Part shown: positions 1 through 6,125 of the stretch, in pieces | Numbering within the stretch: the stretch's first letter is position 1 | Layout of the letters: every line of letters begins with the position of its first letter | Assembly (NCBI GenBank): GCA_945860415.1 | Contig: CAMAQA010000028.1 | Span: forward strand, 1-33,430 | Length of the DNA stretch: 33,430 nucleotides | Direction of reading: 5' to 3' | From: Bacteriovorax stolpii | GTDB taxonomy: Bacteria > Bdellovibrionota > UBA1018 | Translations under genes and position numbers: made by a program | The notes under the pieces: model-generated | Told to the model about the DNA's origin: nothing | The model's database searches: none | Seen by the model: the letters and a program-made list of their open reading frames with translations, nothing else

Positions 1-144
1 ACTAACGCCGTGGCCGAGGGGATGAACTCGAAGATCCAGCTCATCAAGGCCAACGCCCGGGGCTTTCGCAATTTCGAGAACTACCGGGCTGCGATTCTTT
101 TCCATTGCGGAGGTCTCAGCCTCTACCCACACGGAACCCGGTAG
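1..144 (+). CDS. ISL3-family transposase, C-terminal fragment (cut by window edge)
   Basis: The first 47 codons of the window are open and end in TAG. They read as the C-terminal end of an ISL3-type DDE transposase. The recognisable stretch is [13 protein letters not shown], where the Glu of AEG is expected to be the third catalytic acidic residue, followed by [17 protein letters not shown] and a GGLSLYP tail. The rest lies outside the window, so intactness cannot be judged. The right terminal repeat expected shortly after an ISL3 transposase is not visible: a second insertion sequence starts 11 bases after the stop. This looks like a truncated or interrupted element. The family call rests on motif memory only. 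Confidence 0.8.
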   Translation, partial: TNAVAEGMNSKIQLIKANARGFRNFENYRAAILFHCGGLSLYPHGTR

Positions 145-155
145 AAGCATTATTT

Positions 156-179
156 TAAACTGGCCCACTTCCGTGGGCC
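156..179 (+). repeat. Left terminal inverted repeat of the IS, with internal hairpin
   Basis: The repeat contains a perfect 7-bp palindrome, GGCCCAC-TTCC-GTGGGCC, at 162-179. The end can therefore fold as a hairpin on either strand as well as pairing with the right end. Confidence 0.8.
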
Positions 180-235
180 CTCCCATCAGTCGTAGCGGTC
201 GCATTCGGTTCGGAAATTGAAGTGTTGGCGTTCAC

Positions 236-1135
236 ATGAAACGCCAATGCCCAGATCCTGAGTGTTCCACCAGAAATTCTAGTCCGAAAACCAAAGGTCT
301 CGTCCGAAAAGGAACCTATTTTCGCCGCTCCGATGGCCAGCGGATCTCGCGGTACCGATGCCGTGAGTGTGGAAAATCCTTCTCCTCGGGAACGCTGTTT
401 TCCTGTTACAGACAGAAGAAACGAAAGCTCAACCATCCGCTGGAGCTGCTGCTCAACTCGGGCGTCTCGCAGCGGCGCGCAGCAATTCTTCTTCGCGTGA
501 ACCGAAAAACGGTCGTGCGAAAGTTCCGCTTCCTGGCCCAACAGGCTCGGAGCGAGCACGAGCAGTGGCTCAAGACCCTTGAGACGAGACCGTTGACGTC
601 GGTTCAGTTTGATGACCTGGAGACGAGCGAACACACGAAGTGCAAGCCCCTGAGCGTTGCGCTGGCGGTGGAGCCCAAGTGCCGAAAAATCCTCGGGTTT
701 CAGGTCTCCGCAATGCCCGCCAAGGGACACTTGAGTCGAGTGGCGCTTCGAAAATACGGTCCCCGCGAGGATCGACGGTCGGAGGGTTGGAACACGCTTT
801 TCGAGAAACTGAAGCCCGTGGTGTCGCCCACGGCCGTCTGGTTATCGGACAAGAACCCTCACTATCCGAGACATCTCCACAGGCATCACCCTGAGGCCAG
901 TCATCGAACGACGCCTGGGCGACGCGGGTGCATCGCCGGCCAGGGGGAACTCAAGAAGATCGGATTCGACCCGCTTTTTTCTCTGAACCACACCTGTGCG
1001 ATGCTTCGAGCGAACCTCAACCGGTTATTCCGAAGGACCTGGTGCACGACAAAGACGAAGCAGGGACTGATCGACCATCTGTCGCTGTACGTGAACTATC
1101 ACAACCGGATGCTCACGCCGACAGGCCCACGGTAG
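236..1135 (+). CDS. DDE transposase of the IS (IS1/IS1595-like)
   Basis: The 299-residue product should catalyse movement of the surrounding 992-bp element. The N terminus has a transposase zinc ribbon, with CPDPEC near residue 5 and YRCRECGKSF near residue 40. A helix-turn-helix-like segment follows, SGVSQRRAAILLRVNRKTV (about residues 75-95). The catalytic core shows candidate acidic residues in VQFDDLETSEHTK (about 125), in WLSDKNPHYP (about 205), and in GQGELKK (about 235). A conserved-looking helix, MLRANLNRLFRRTW, comes next. The reading frame is uninterrupted and stops inside the right inverted repeat, so the gene looks intact. The exact IS family is uncertain; IS1 and IS1595 share this zinc ribbon plus DDE layout. 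Confidence 0.8.
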   Translation: MKRQCPDPECSTRNSSPKTKGLVRKGTYFRRSDGQRISRYRCRECGKSFSSGTLFSCYRQKKRKLNHPLELLLNSGVSQRRAAILLRVNRKTVVRKFRFLAQQARSEHEQWLKTLETRPLTSVQFDDLETSEHTKCKPLSVALAVEPKCRKILGFQVSAMPAKGHLSRVALRKYGPREDRRSEGWNTLFEKLKPVVSPTAVWLSDKNPHYPRHLHRHHPEASHRTTPGRRGCIAGQGELKKIGFDPLFSLNHTCAMLRANLNRLFRRTWCTTKTKQGLIDHLSLYVNYHNRMLTPTGPR

Positions 1136-1147
1136 TGGGCCAGTTTA
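1124..1147 (-). repeat. Right terminal inverted repeat of the IS, with internal hairpin
   Basis: It is the mirror of the left end, with the same 7-bp stem: GGCCCAC-GGTA-GTGGGCC at 1124-1141. The transposase stop codon TAG lies in the hairpin loop and the start of the second arm. The hairpin is followed by AGTTTATGACTATTTTT, so it may also act as a weak terminator for the transposase transcript. Confidence 0.8.
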
Positions 1148-1150
1148 TGA

Positions 1151-1876
1151 CTATTTTTCCGGCGTCTGCCGATCCTGCACCAGGTACCTCGCCAGAGCTT
1201 CCGGCGGAAGTGCGCCTCGAATCGGTGCGCCGTCCACGAACGTCACCGGAGTGCTTCGGATACCGAGCGATTCAGCCACCTTTTTATCGATGGAAAGCTT
1301 GGCGGCCGTGAGTGGAGACTTCATGTCCGCAGCGAAGCGTTTCTTGTCGAGGCCCAGTCTTCCAGCCCACTCCAGAAAGTTTTCTTCCGTCAGGTTGTCC
1401 TGGCCATCAAAGAGCAGCTCGGCCATTTCCCAGAATTTGCCCTGATTTTGGGCGGCAATTGCAGCGAGTGCCGCCGCTGCTGCGCGAGGGTGGCTTGCCA
1501 AAGGCAGATGCTTGAACACGAGTCGGTATGTCGCGGGCTCGGTTTTCACCAGGGAGCTGAGAGTGGGAAGGAGTTTTTTCGAGAATGGGCACTGAAAATC
1601 CAGGAATGCCACGAGAGCCCTCGGGCTCGACGATGAGCCCAGCGTGGGCGATGAATCCAGAGGCACGCTGACAGGCCTTTTGAGGTCCTGGGTGAAGCGC
1701 TCCAGAAGCTGTTCGGATGAGGGGCGTTTCGGCGCATCGACACGGGCGGGTCTGGCCGCAGCCTCTCGCCGCTGCAGGTAGTCTTCGATGTAGCGGTCCG
1801 CGATTCTCTGGCAGCCCGTCAGGCTCATGAGAAGTATGCTGGTCACCAATAAGTGGAATGATCGAGTGCTCATCAT
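1151..1876 (-). CDS. DsbA-like thioredoxin-fold lipoprotein with a CPFS active-site motif
   Basis: This 241-residue protein starts with a lipoprotein signal (SLTGC, Cys22), so it should sit in the periplasm on a membrane anchor. A thioredoxin fold of the DsbA/DSBA-like type begins near residue 88 with ALVAFLDFQCPFSKKLLP. The usual CxxC is CPFS (Cys96, Ser99), so the second cysteine is missing. A cis-Pro-type loop, RSTPVTFVDG, is present near the C terminus. The ATG at 1876 was chosen because AGGA lies 6 bases upstream; an ATG at 1891 would overlap the stop of the upstream pilin-like gene as ATGA. It is the third gene of a minus-strand set with two minor pilins, so it may act on their disulfides. 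Its stop codon lies 3 bases from the IS end, so the native C terminus could have been altered by the insertion. Confidence 0.8.
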   Translation of the reverse strand: MMSTRSFHLLVTSILLMSLTGCQRIADRYIEDYLQRREAAARPARVDAPKRPSSEQLLERFTQDLKRPVSVPLDSSPTLGSSSSPRALVAFLDFQCPFSKKLLPTLSSLVKTEPATYRLVFKHLPLASHPRAAAAALAAIAAQNQGKFWEMAELLFDGQDNLTEENFLEWAGRLGLDKKRFAADMKSPLTAAKLSIDKKVAESLGIRSTPVTFVDGAPIRGALPPEALARYLVQDRQTPEK

Positions 1877-1887
1877 CCTTGATCCTA

Positions 1888-2535
1888 TCATGTCTGAGGA
1901 GGTCGGCCGACGAGCTGTCCGTTTCCTGAACCCCAGGGCATTCCCTCCAGCGTAAAAAGGAACGGAATCACCTGGTTTCTCGTGGTTCCGCTTTGCGGAA
2001 TGCTGATTCGGCCGAAGAAGCGTCTTGGCGCAGTTTTTCCATTCGCAGGGCGAGGCACAACGGATGGAGCGAGTGCACCACAGTCGGGGCCAATCTCGGG
2101 AGCCGTTGGGTTTGTTGAAGGCGAAGCACACCACTCGAAGCTCACGAGCTGCGCCAGCAGCTGCTGAGAGCCGCCCTGCGAACGAAGGATTCGGGTACAC
2201 GTGAAGTCCTTCCGAAGTGCGCCGCTGCAGTTCTGGTTCGGCTGGATCACATAGTCGATGCTGGCTGTCGTGCCATTCGAAAGCGGCTGTTTGAGCCTCA
2301 GTGTGGTGCCTGAAACCGAGAAGCTTTCTGAAACGGAAAGATCCTTCTTGAGTGTCTGAAGAAAGCTCATGGTCTCTGCCGAGCCCTCGACGGCGTCGAT
2401 CTGCCCTTTCTGCTGCTTTTGGAAGACCAGCGTGCTCGAGAAGAAGATGATCATGGCAATCGACGAAACGCCGATCGTCACCAGAAGCTCCACCAAAGTC
2501 ATGCCGGCGATAGATGTCCGAGGATAGCGACTCAT
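1888..2535 (-). CDS. Minor type IV pilin / pseudopilin (PilW/PulJ-like)
   Basis: The 215-residue product begins with a short basic leader and a prepilin peptidase site, AG|MTLVELLVTIG, with Gly at -1 and Glu at +5. A roughly 20-residue hydrophobic helix (VSSIAMIIFFSSTLVF) follows. This is the classic N terminus of type IV pilins and type II secretion pseudopilins. The globular part is not recognisable in detail; it contains four cysteines. The start ATG overlaps the stop of the upstream pilin-like gene (ATGA), which decides it over the longer alternative at 2550. The size, and a PilV-like protein just upstream, fit a PilW/PulJ-type minor subunit, but that subtype call is inference. Confidence 0.8.
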   Translation of the reverse strand: MSRYPRTSIAGMTLVELLVTIGVSSIAMIIFFSSTLVFQKQQKGQIDAVEGSAETMSFLQTLKKDLSVSESFSVSGTTLRLKQPLSNGTTASIDYVIQPNQNCSGALRKDFTCTRILRSQGGSQQLLAQLVSFEWCASPSTNPTAPEIGPDCGALAPSVVPRPANGKTAPRRFFGRISIPQSGTTRNQVIPFLFTLEGMPWGSGNGQLVGRPPQT

Positions 2536-3053
2536 GGTGCAGGCACCCATTTTTCGGCCTGGTCAAAGACCTCCCAGGTCTCGCCGCCGTTGCGAGTAAA
2601 ATCGACTTCGGCGTGCATCTGGTAGGGCGTGTTCGCGAGCGGATTGGTTACGGCACAGGAGTTCGGAAATGATTTCTCGCTCAATGTGGGTGTCGCACCG
2701 GTGCTCAGATCATAGGCCTGAAGTCGAAGTCGAATGTTCCGGATCCTTCCCGGAATTTCCCAGTTGGAGAGCCACCCCAGCCCGGAAGTGGCGCTGTTGT
2801 AAACGGTACTGCCGTCTTTTCCCTGGACGACCGCGCACAGAGTGGAGTCGGGCATTGTGGCGATGGCGTTCATCACACTGTCGGCAACCACCGAGGCGAT
2901 CATGCGATTTTCGACTGCCGCCTTGATCCTCGCCCCGAAGATGTTCTGGCGTGTCAGGAGCGCCACACCGAGGCCGAGCGTGGCCAGGATCAGCATGCTT
3001 CCGAGCAGGCTGATTCCGGCATCTTGCCGATGATCCGGTCGAGGGAGGTACAT
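2532..3053 (-). CDS. Minor pilin-like protein (PilV-like) lacking Glu5
   Basis: The 173-residue product has a leader ending in DAG|ISLLGSMLIL and then a hydrophobic helix, LATLGLGVALLT. The layout is that of a class III-type prepilin N terminus, but position +5 is Gly instead of the usual Glu. The body has two cysteines and no recognised domain. It is the first gene of the minus-strand set and overlaps the next pilin gene by 4 bases. The start is uncertain. ATG at 3053 is preceded by AGG directly next to it, and a GTG at 3074 (7 codons longer) has no ribosome site either. Expected role: a priming or tip component of a type IV pilus or type II secretion pseudopilus. The pilin-like call is firm; the PilV assignment rests on gene order. 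Confidence 0.7.
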   Translation of the reverse strand: MYLPRPDHRQDAGISLLGSMLILATLGLGVALLTRQNIFGARIKAAVENRMIASVVADSVMNAIATMPDSTLCAVVQGKDGSTVYNSATSGLGWLSNWEIPGRIRNIRLRLQAYDLSTGATPTLSEKSFPNSCAVTNPLANTPYQMHAEVDFTRNGGETWEVFDQAEKWVPAP

Positions 3054-3116
3054 CCTGTTAGTTTGGGTGGTCACTGGCTGCTGGTCAAGACGAGGGCGTC
3101 TGATATTCTGGGATGA

Positions 3117-4220
3117 ATGGGGAAGTTTTTCCTGAACCTACCAAAGGCCCTTCGGGGCAAGAAGGGAATCGCCAGCCCGATTCTCGCTGCCATGGTGGCT
3201 GCCGGGGTCATCGGAGTTTCGGTGGTCACGGTTCAGATTCAGTCGTCGCTCGTTCGGGGCTCGTTGAAGTCTACCATTCGGGGGCAGGACTCCTCCGATC
3301 TTGCCAATTTCGCCCGCAAGAAATCGCTCACCGTCCCCGACGCTTCCTGTGCTGCCGTTCTGACGCCTTCCTGGGCTTCGGAATCCGGCATGCAGTGGCA
3401 CTGCAACTGCGACAACGGCAATCCTCGATCGTGCTTGATCGAGGCTCGTCCCGAGTCCAGCGATGCGCTCCGGAACTCTCAGGTGGTCGCCCTCAAGTTC
3501 ACCAGACCGAATACGACAACGGCGCCCCCCCAATGCGGGACGATCACGTGCATCCAACCGATCCTGATCCAGGCCGGAATCGTCATACCCATCGCTCACG
3601 GGCAGATGTGCACTCAGGGGAGCGTCCAGAATGTTGTCTTCACGCCGGCGGGAATCGGCAGCTGGAACTGCGTCAAGGGCTTAGGCTCGGTGAGTTGCGG
3701 CAGTCCCATTCCAGTCTGCATCGTGAATCCAGATCCGGATCCGGATCCGGATCCTACGGATACCGGCGGCCCGGAGTGTGGCGACGGAAGGTGCGACGAT
3801 GGCGAGCACTGCTCCTGTTCCGCGGACTGTGGCTCTCCGAATTTGAACGGCTGCAACCCGATGTGCGGCAATAATCGGTGCGAGGCAGGCGAGGATTGCG
3901 AGAGCTGCGCCGATTGCGGACCGTGTGTTTGTGGAGATGGGATCTGCCAATCGGGCTCCGGTGAAACGTGCGAGAGCTGCGAAGCGGATTGCAGAACGAT
4001 TGGGCAGGAGTGTCCGACTCCATCACCATCGGTTCCGCCTCCAGTGCCTTCGAACGAGCCTTCGAACGAGCCTTCGAACGAGCCTTCGAACGAGCCTTGT
4101 GGCGAGTATCCGTCCTCCTGCGATGCAAGCACCAATGAAGAGCCTACGAGCTCCGGAGCAGACTCTTCCAGCTCAGGAATGGACAATCCCTCCTGCGATT
4201 CCTCCATTGAGTCCTGCTGA
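3117..4220 (+). CDS. Cysteine-rich pilin-like surface protein with DP linker and SNEP repeats
   Basis: I do not recognise this 367-residue protein as a named gene. The N terminus looks like a prepilin: basic leader, KKG|IASPILAAM (Gly17), then a long hydrophobic helix to about residue 45. Residue +5 is Ile, not Glu. A middle domain of about 150 residues contains ten cysteines. A linker of alternating Asp-Pro (about residue 205) then leads to three cysteine-rich repeats of the form CG(D/N)xxCxxGExCxxCxxDC. A Pro/Ser stretch with four SNEP units and a Ser-rich tail ending in Cys completes the protein, giving about 32 cysteines in total. It is transcribed divergently from the pilin/DsbA-like genes, separated by about 60 bases. 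A secreted or pilus-tip adhesin that needs disulfide formation is a reasonable inference. Confidence 0.7.
   Translation: MGKFFLNLPKALRGKKGIASPILAAMVAAGVIGVSVVTVQIQSSLVRGSLKSTIRGQDSSDLANFARKKSLTVPDASCAAVLTPSWASESGMQWHCNCDNGNPRSCLIEARPESSDALRNSQVVALKFTRPNTTTAPPQCGTITCIQPILIQAGIVIPIAHGQMCTQGSVQNVVFTPAGIGSWNCVKGLGSVSCGSPIPVCIVNPDPDPDPDPTDTGGPECGDGRCDDGEHCSCSADCGSPNLNGCNPMCGNNRCEAGEDCESCADCGPCVCGDGICQSGSGETCESCEADCRTIGQECPTPSPSVPPPVPSNEPSNEPSNEPSNEPCGEYPSSCDASTNEEPTSSGADSSSSGMDNPSCDSSIESC
3731..3755 (+). repeat. Six-base tandem repeat (GATCCG) encoding Asp-Pro linker
   Basis: Four consecutive GATCCG/GATCCT units encode a DPDPDPDP linker in the pilin-like protein. Such a short in-frame repeat can gain or lose units without shifting the frame. 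Confidence 0.85.
4049..4096 (+). repeat. Twelve-base tandem repeat (about 4 copies) encoding SNEP units
   Basis: The unit CCTTCGAACGAG is repeated four times without differences and encodes P-S-N-E. It lies between the cysteine repeats and the Ser-rich tail of the pilin-like protein. The unit length is a multiple of three, so copy-number change would alter the length but not the frame. Confidence 0.85.
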
Positions 4221-4262
4221 TCTCTCTTGCCCGCTGGTCGCTGCAGCAGCACACTTCAGGGC

Positions 4263-5039
4263 ATGAGACGCGTACTGATCACCGGAGCAACAGGAGGAAT
4301 CGGCCGCACGCTGGTTGAAGAATTCCTCGATCGAGGCTGGTTCGTCGGAATCCAGTGGAGAGGCGACGAGGCCGAAGCGAGGCGTCTGGCGGCACTAGCA
4401 CCGGGTCGAACCAGCCTTCACCGAGCTGATTTGTCGCTGGAAACCGAAGTTGCAGCGATGTTCAACGGGGCGGCATTCCATACACTGGTGGCGAACGCCG
4501 GCAAATATGAAAGTCGGAGCTGCGGTATCCACGAGCTCTCGCTCGAGCAGTGGGATCGTACCTTCCAGAACAACACCCGCTCGGCCTTCCTGTGCTTGAA
4601 GCACTTTCTGAAGGTTCAGCAGCAGTGCGGGTCCAGTGAGTGCTCGGTCGTGCTCCTGGGGTCGACTGCCGGCGAGTTCGGTGAAGCGCTGCATGCCGAT
4701 TACTCGGCTTCCAAAGCCGCGCTCAAGGGGCTGATGCTCTCGGCAAAAAACGAGATTGCGCGGATCTGTCGGTCAGGACGCATCAACATGGTGTCGCCAT
4801 CCTGGACGCTCACGCCCATGGCTCGAGAATTCCTGTCGAATCCTGCCGCCATCGGAAGATCACTCCAAACCAAGCCACTTCGCCGCCTCGTGCGGCCGGA
4901 GGATGTGGCCAAAGCCGCGGTGTTTCTTGCCGACCCTGCACTCAGCGGACACATCACAGGTCACAACCTGATGGTGTCTGGCGGCATGGAAGGGCGCGTG
5001 CTCTGGAGTCCGGAGGAGCTGGATGCTTCGAGCGTTTGA
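4263..5039 (+). CDS. Short-chain dehydrogenase/reductase (SDR)
   Basis: The 258-residue protein is a classical SDR oxidoreductase using NAD(H) or NADP(H). The Rossmann motif TGATGGIG is at about residues 7-14, the structural NAG motif near residue 77, the catalytic Ser in LLGSTAG (about 140) and the YxxxK pair in YSASKAA (about 155). The C terminus has the usual LADPALSGHITGHNLMVSGG. It resembles FabG-type 3-oxoacyl reductases, but the substrate cannot be read from sequence. The start is the ATG at 4263 with AGGG just upstream; a TTG at 4227 would add unrelated residues. Its last 17 bases overlap the start of apbE, so the two are probably translated together. It lacks a signal peptide and should be cytoplasmic, unlike the products of the genes that follow. 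Confidence 0.9.
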   Translation: MRRVLITGATGGIGRTLVEEFLDRGWFVGIQWRGDEAEARRLAALAPGRTSLHRADLSLETEVAAMFNGAAFHTLVANAGKYESRSCGIHELSLEQWDRTFQNNTRSAFLCLKHFLKVQQQCGSSECSVVLLGSTAGEFGEALHADYSASKAALKGLMLSAKNEIARICRSGRINMVSPSWTLTPMAREFLSNPAAIGRSLQTKPLRRLVRPEDVAKAAVFLADPALSGHITGHNLMVSGGMEGRVLWSPEELDASSV

Positions 5040-6024
5040 AAAAGCCTCGTCGAGACTGCTGATCTCGGCCCTGGCAGTGATCCTTGCCGGGTGTGCCACG
5101 ACTCCTCGGCAGCCTCAGGCGCAGATGGAGAGGCGTGTGTTTGCCATGGGAACCTGGCTCGACTACGAGGGTCCGGCCGGTGAGGAAAGCCTGCGTGCGT
5201 CCGGGCTGCTCTTTCAGTCCATTAGCGACTCCGAGCTCCTGCTCTCGACGTGGAGAACGGATACGGAGCTGGCGCGAATCAATGCAGGCCAAATCCACTG
5301 GAAGCACTCCGTGCTGTCTCGGCATCTGGAAAACGTCCTGCTCTGGAGCTCTCGGCTGGAGGGGGCCTTTCACGCCGGCCTCGGCAAGTGGATCCTCGCT
5401 TCTCGAATCCGTGAAGGAAAAGTCGATGCCGCAGCCCTGGCGCGCCTGAGTCGCCACAAGCGGATTCCACGCCAGCCCTCCGACCCGGACTGGGTGTGGG
5501 AGGAGGGCGGCTTCGGCAAGGGCCTCGCACTTGATCTTGCTGCCGAAGCAGTGCTTGTAGACGGCAGGGCTCCTCAAGAGTGGTCGTTGAATTTCGGGGG
5601 GCAAATCCTTCACCGGGGGGCGGGTCGCAGGCTGGTGGCGATTGCTCATCCTCTGAAGCGTTCTTCCGAAATGGGACGGCTATGGATTCAGAACGAGTCG
5701 ATCGCAACCTCCGGGCAAGCGGAGAATCCTGGTCACCTTTTGGATCCTCGCTCCGGTCGAATCATCCCTGACGAAGGATCCGCTACGGTCATTCATCCTT
5801 CCGCGCTGGGTGCCGATATTGCAGCCACTGCGCTGGCAGTGATGGGTCCCTTCAGGGCTCAGGAGTGGTGGAAGCGCGTTTCATCGAAGCCCGAGTTCTC
5901 CGGCCTTCAGTGGATCTGGGTCGAACGCACGGGGCGAATCACGGCCAGTAGTGGCCTTCGTGAGCGCTGGACGGACGCGCCTTCCGAGGTGCTCTGGATC
6001 GGCCCAGAACCCGTTGAAAACTGA
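5023..6024 (+). CDS. apbE: ApbE-family FAD:protein FMN transferase, lipoprotein
   Basis: ApbE enzymes attach FMN from FAD to a Ser/Thr of extracytosolic carrier proteins, using Mg. This 333-residue copy has a lipoprotein signal (ILAGC), so it acts in the periplasm. Family blocks are visible though divergent: FAMGTW near residue 40, FHAGLGKW where many have FDPTVG, GGFGKGLALDLA for the AKG(Y/x)AVD block, LNFGGQI for the GGN block, SIATSGQ, HLLDPRSGR, and GADIAATALAVMG for the metal-binding ADA block. The start ATG at 5023 has a strong GGAGG six bases upstream, inside the end of the SDR gene. A likely substrate, an FMN-binding-domain protein, is encoded at 9421. The family is clear; activity is inferred. 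Confidence 0.9.
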   Translation: MLRAFEKASSRLLISALAVILAGCATTPRQPQAQMERRVFAMGTWLDYEGPAGEESLRASGLLFQSISDSELLLSTWRTDTELARINAGQIHWKHSVLSRHLENVLLWSSRLEGAFHAGLGKWILASRIREGKVDAAALARLSRHKRIPRQPSDPDWVWEEGGFGKGLALDLAAEAVLVDGRAPQEWSLNFGGQILHRGAGRRLVAIAHPLKRSSEMGRLWIQNESIATSGQAENPGHLLDPRSGRIIPDEGSATVIHPSALGADIAATALAVMGPFRAQEWWKRVSSKPEFSGLQWIWVERTGRITASSGLRERWTDAPSEVLWIGPEPVEN

Positions 6025-6051
6025 AGATTTCGACCGGCGCAGGAACTTTTC

Positions 6052-6080
6052 TTGACAGCATCTGGCCTCGAGCTTATTGA
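6052..6080 (+). promoter_or_regulatory. Sigma-70-type promoter of the redox operon
   Basis: A perfect -35 box, TTGACA (6052-6057), is followed after 17 bases by TATTGA (6075-6080). It sits in the 101-base gap between apbE and the di-heme cytochrome gene. The -10 box is inside the left arm of a palindrome. Confidence 0.65.
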
Positions 6081-6097
6081 GAAACCAAATCAATAAG
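6073..6097. promoter_or_regulatory. Perfect palindrome over the -10 box, candidate Fur-family operator
   Basis: CTTATTGA-N9-TCAATAAG is a perfect 8-base inverted repeat with a 9-base spacer, overlapping the -10 region and probable transcription start. The arms are AT-rich in a GC-rich setting, and no T-run follows, so an operator fits better than a terminator. The second gene of the operon encodes a Fur-family regulator, which makes autoregulation likely. The spacing differs from the classic 7-1-7 Fur box. Confidence 0.55.
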
Positions 6098-6125
6098 GCG
6101 TTCTCGGGCGCCGGGACCTTCTTCG

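Larger units (their letters stand above)
156..1147 (+). mobile_element. Insertion sequence of about 992 bp with an IS1/IS1595-like transposase
   Basis: Imperfect terminal inverted repeats bound this element. The left end is TAAACTGGCCCAC followed by TTCCGTGGGCC. The right end, read on the other strand, is TAAACTGGCCCAC followed by TACCGTGGGCC, so 23 of 24 positions match. One transposase gene fills the element. No convincing target-site duplication is present: the left flank reads ATTATTTT and the right flank TGACTATT. The left end lies 11 bases past the ISL3 transposase stop and the right end 3 bases before the stop codon of the minus-strand DsbA-like gene. This suggests a deletion or rearrangement after insertion. 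Confidence 0.8.

Noticed and set aside
149..1160. Target-site duplication around the IS (TATTTT on both sides)
   Set aside because: TATTTT occurs on both sides but at different distances from the repeat ends, so it is not a clean duplication.
1877..2566. Upstream extension of the DsbA-like frame to 471 residues
   Set aside because: The extension overlaps the whole PilW-like gene in another frame and lacks any recognisable domain. A lipoprotein signal starts at 1876.
3731..4096. CRISPR-like array from the repeats
   Set aside because: The repeats are direct, short, without spacers, and lie inside a coding frame.
3239..4252. Minus-strand frames with SFEG and KARS repeats
   Set aside because: They are mirror readings of the tandem repeats in the pilin-like gene, with no start context of their own.
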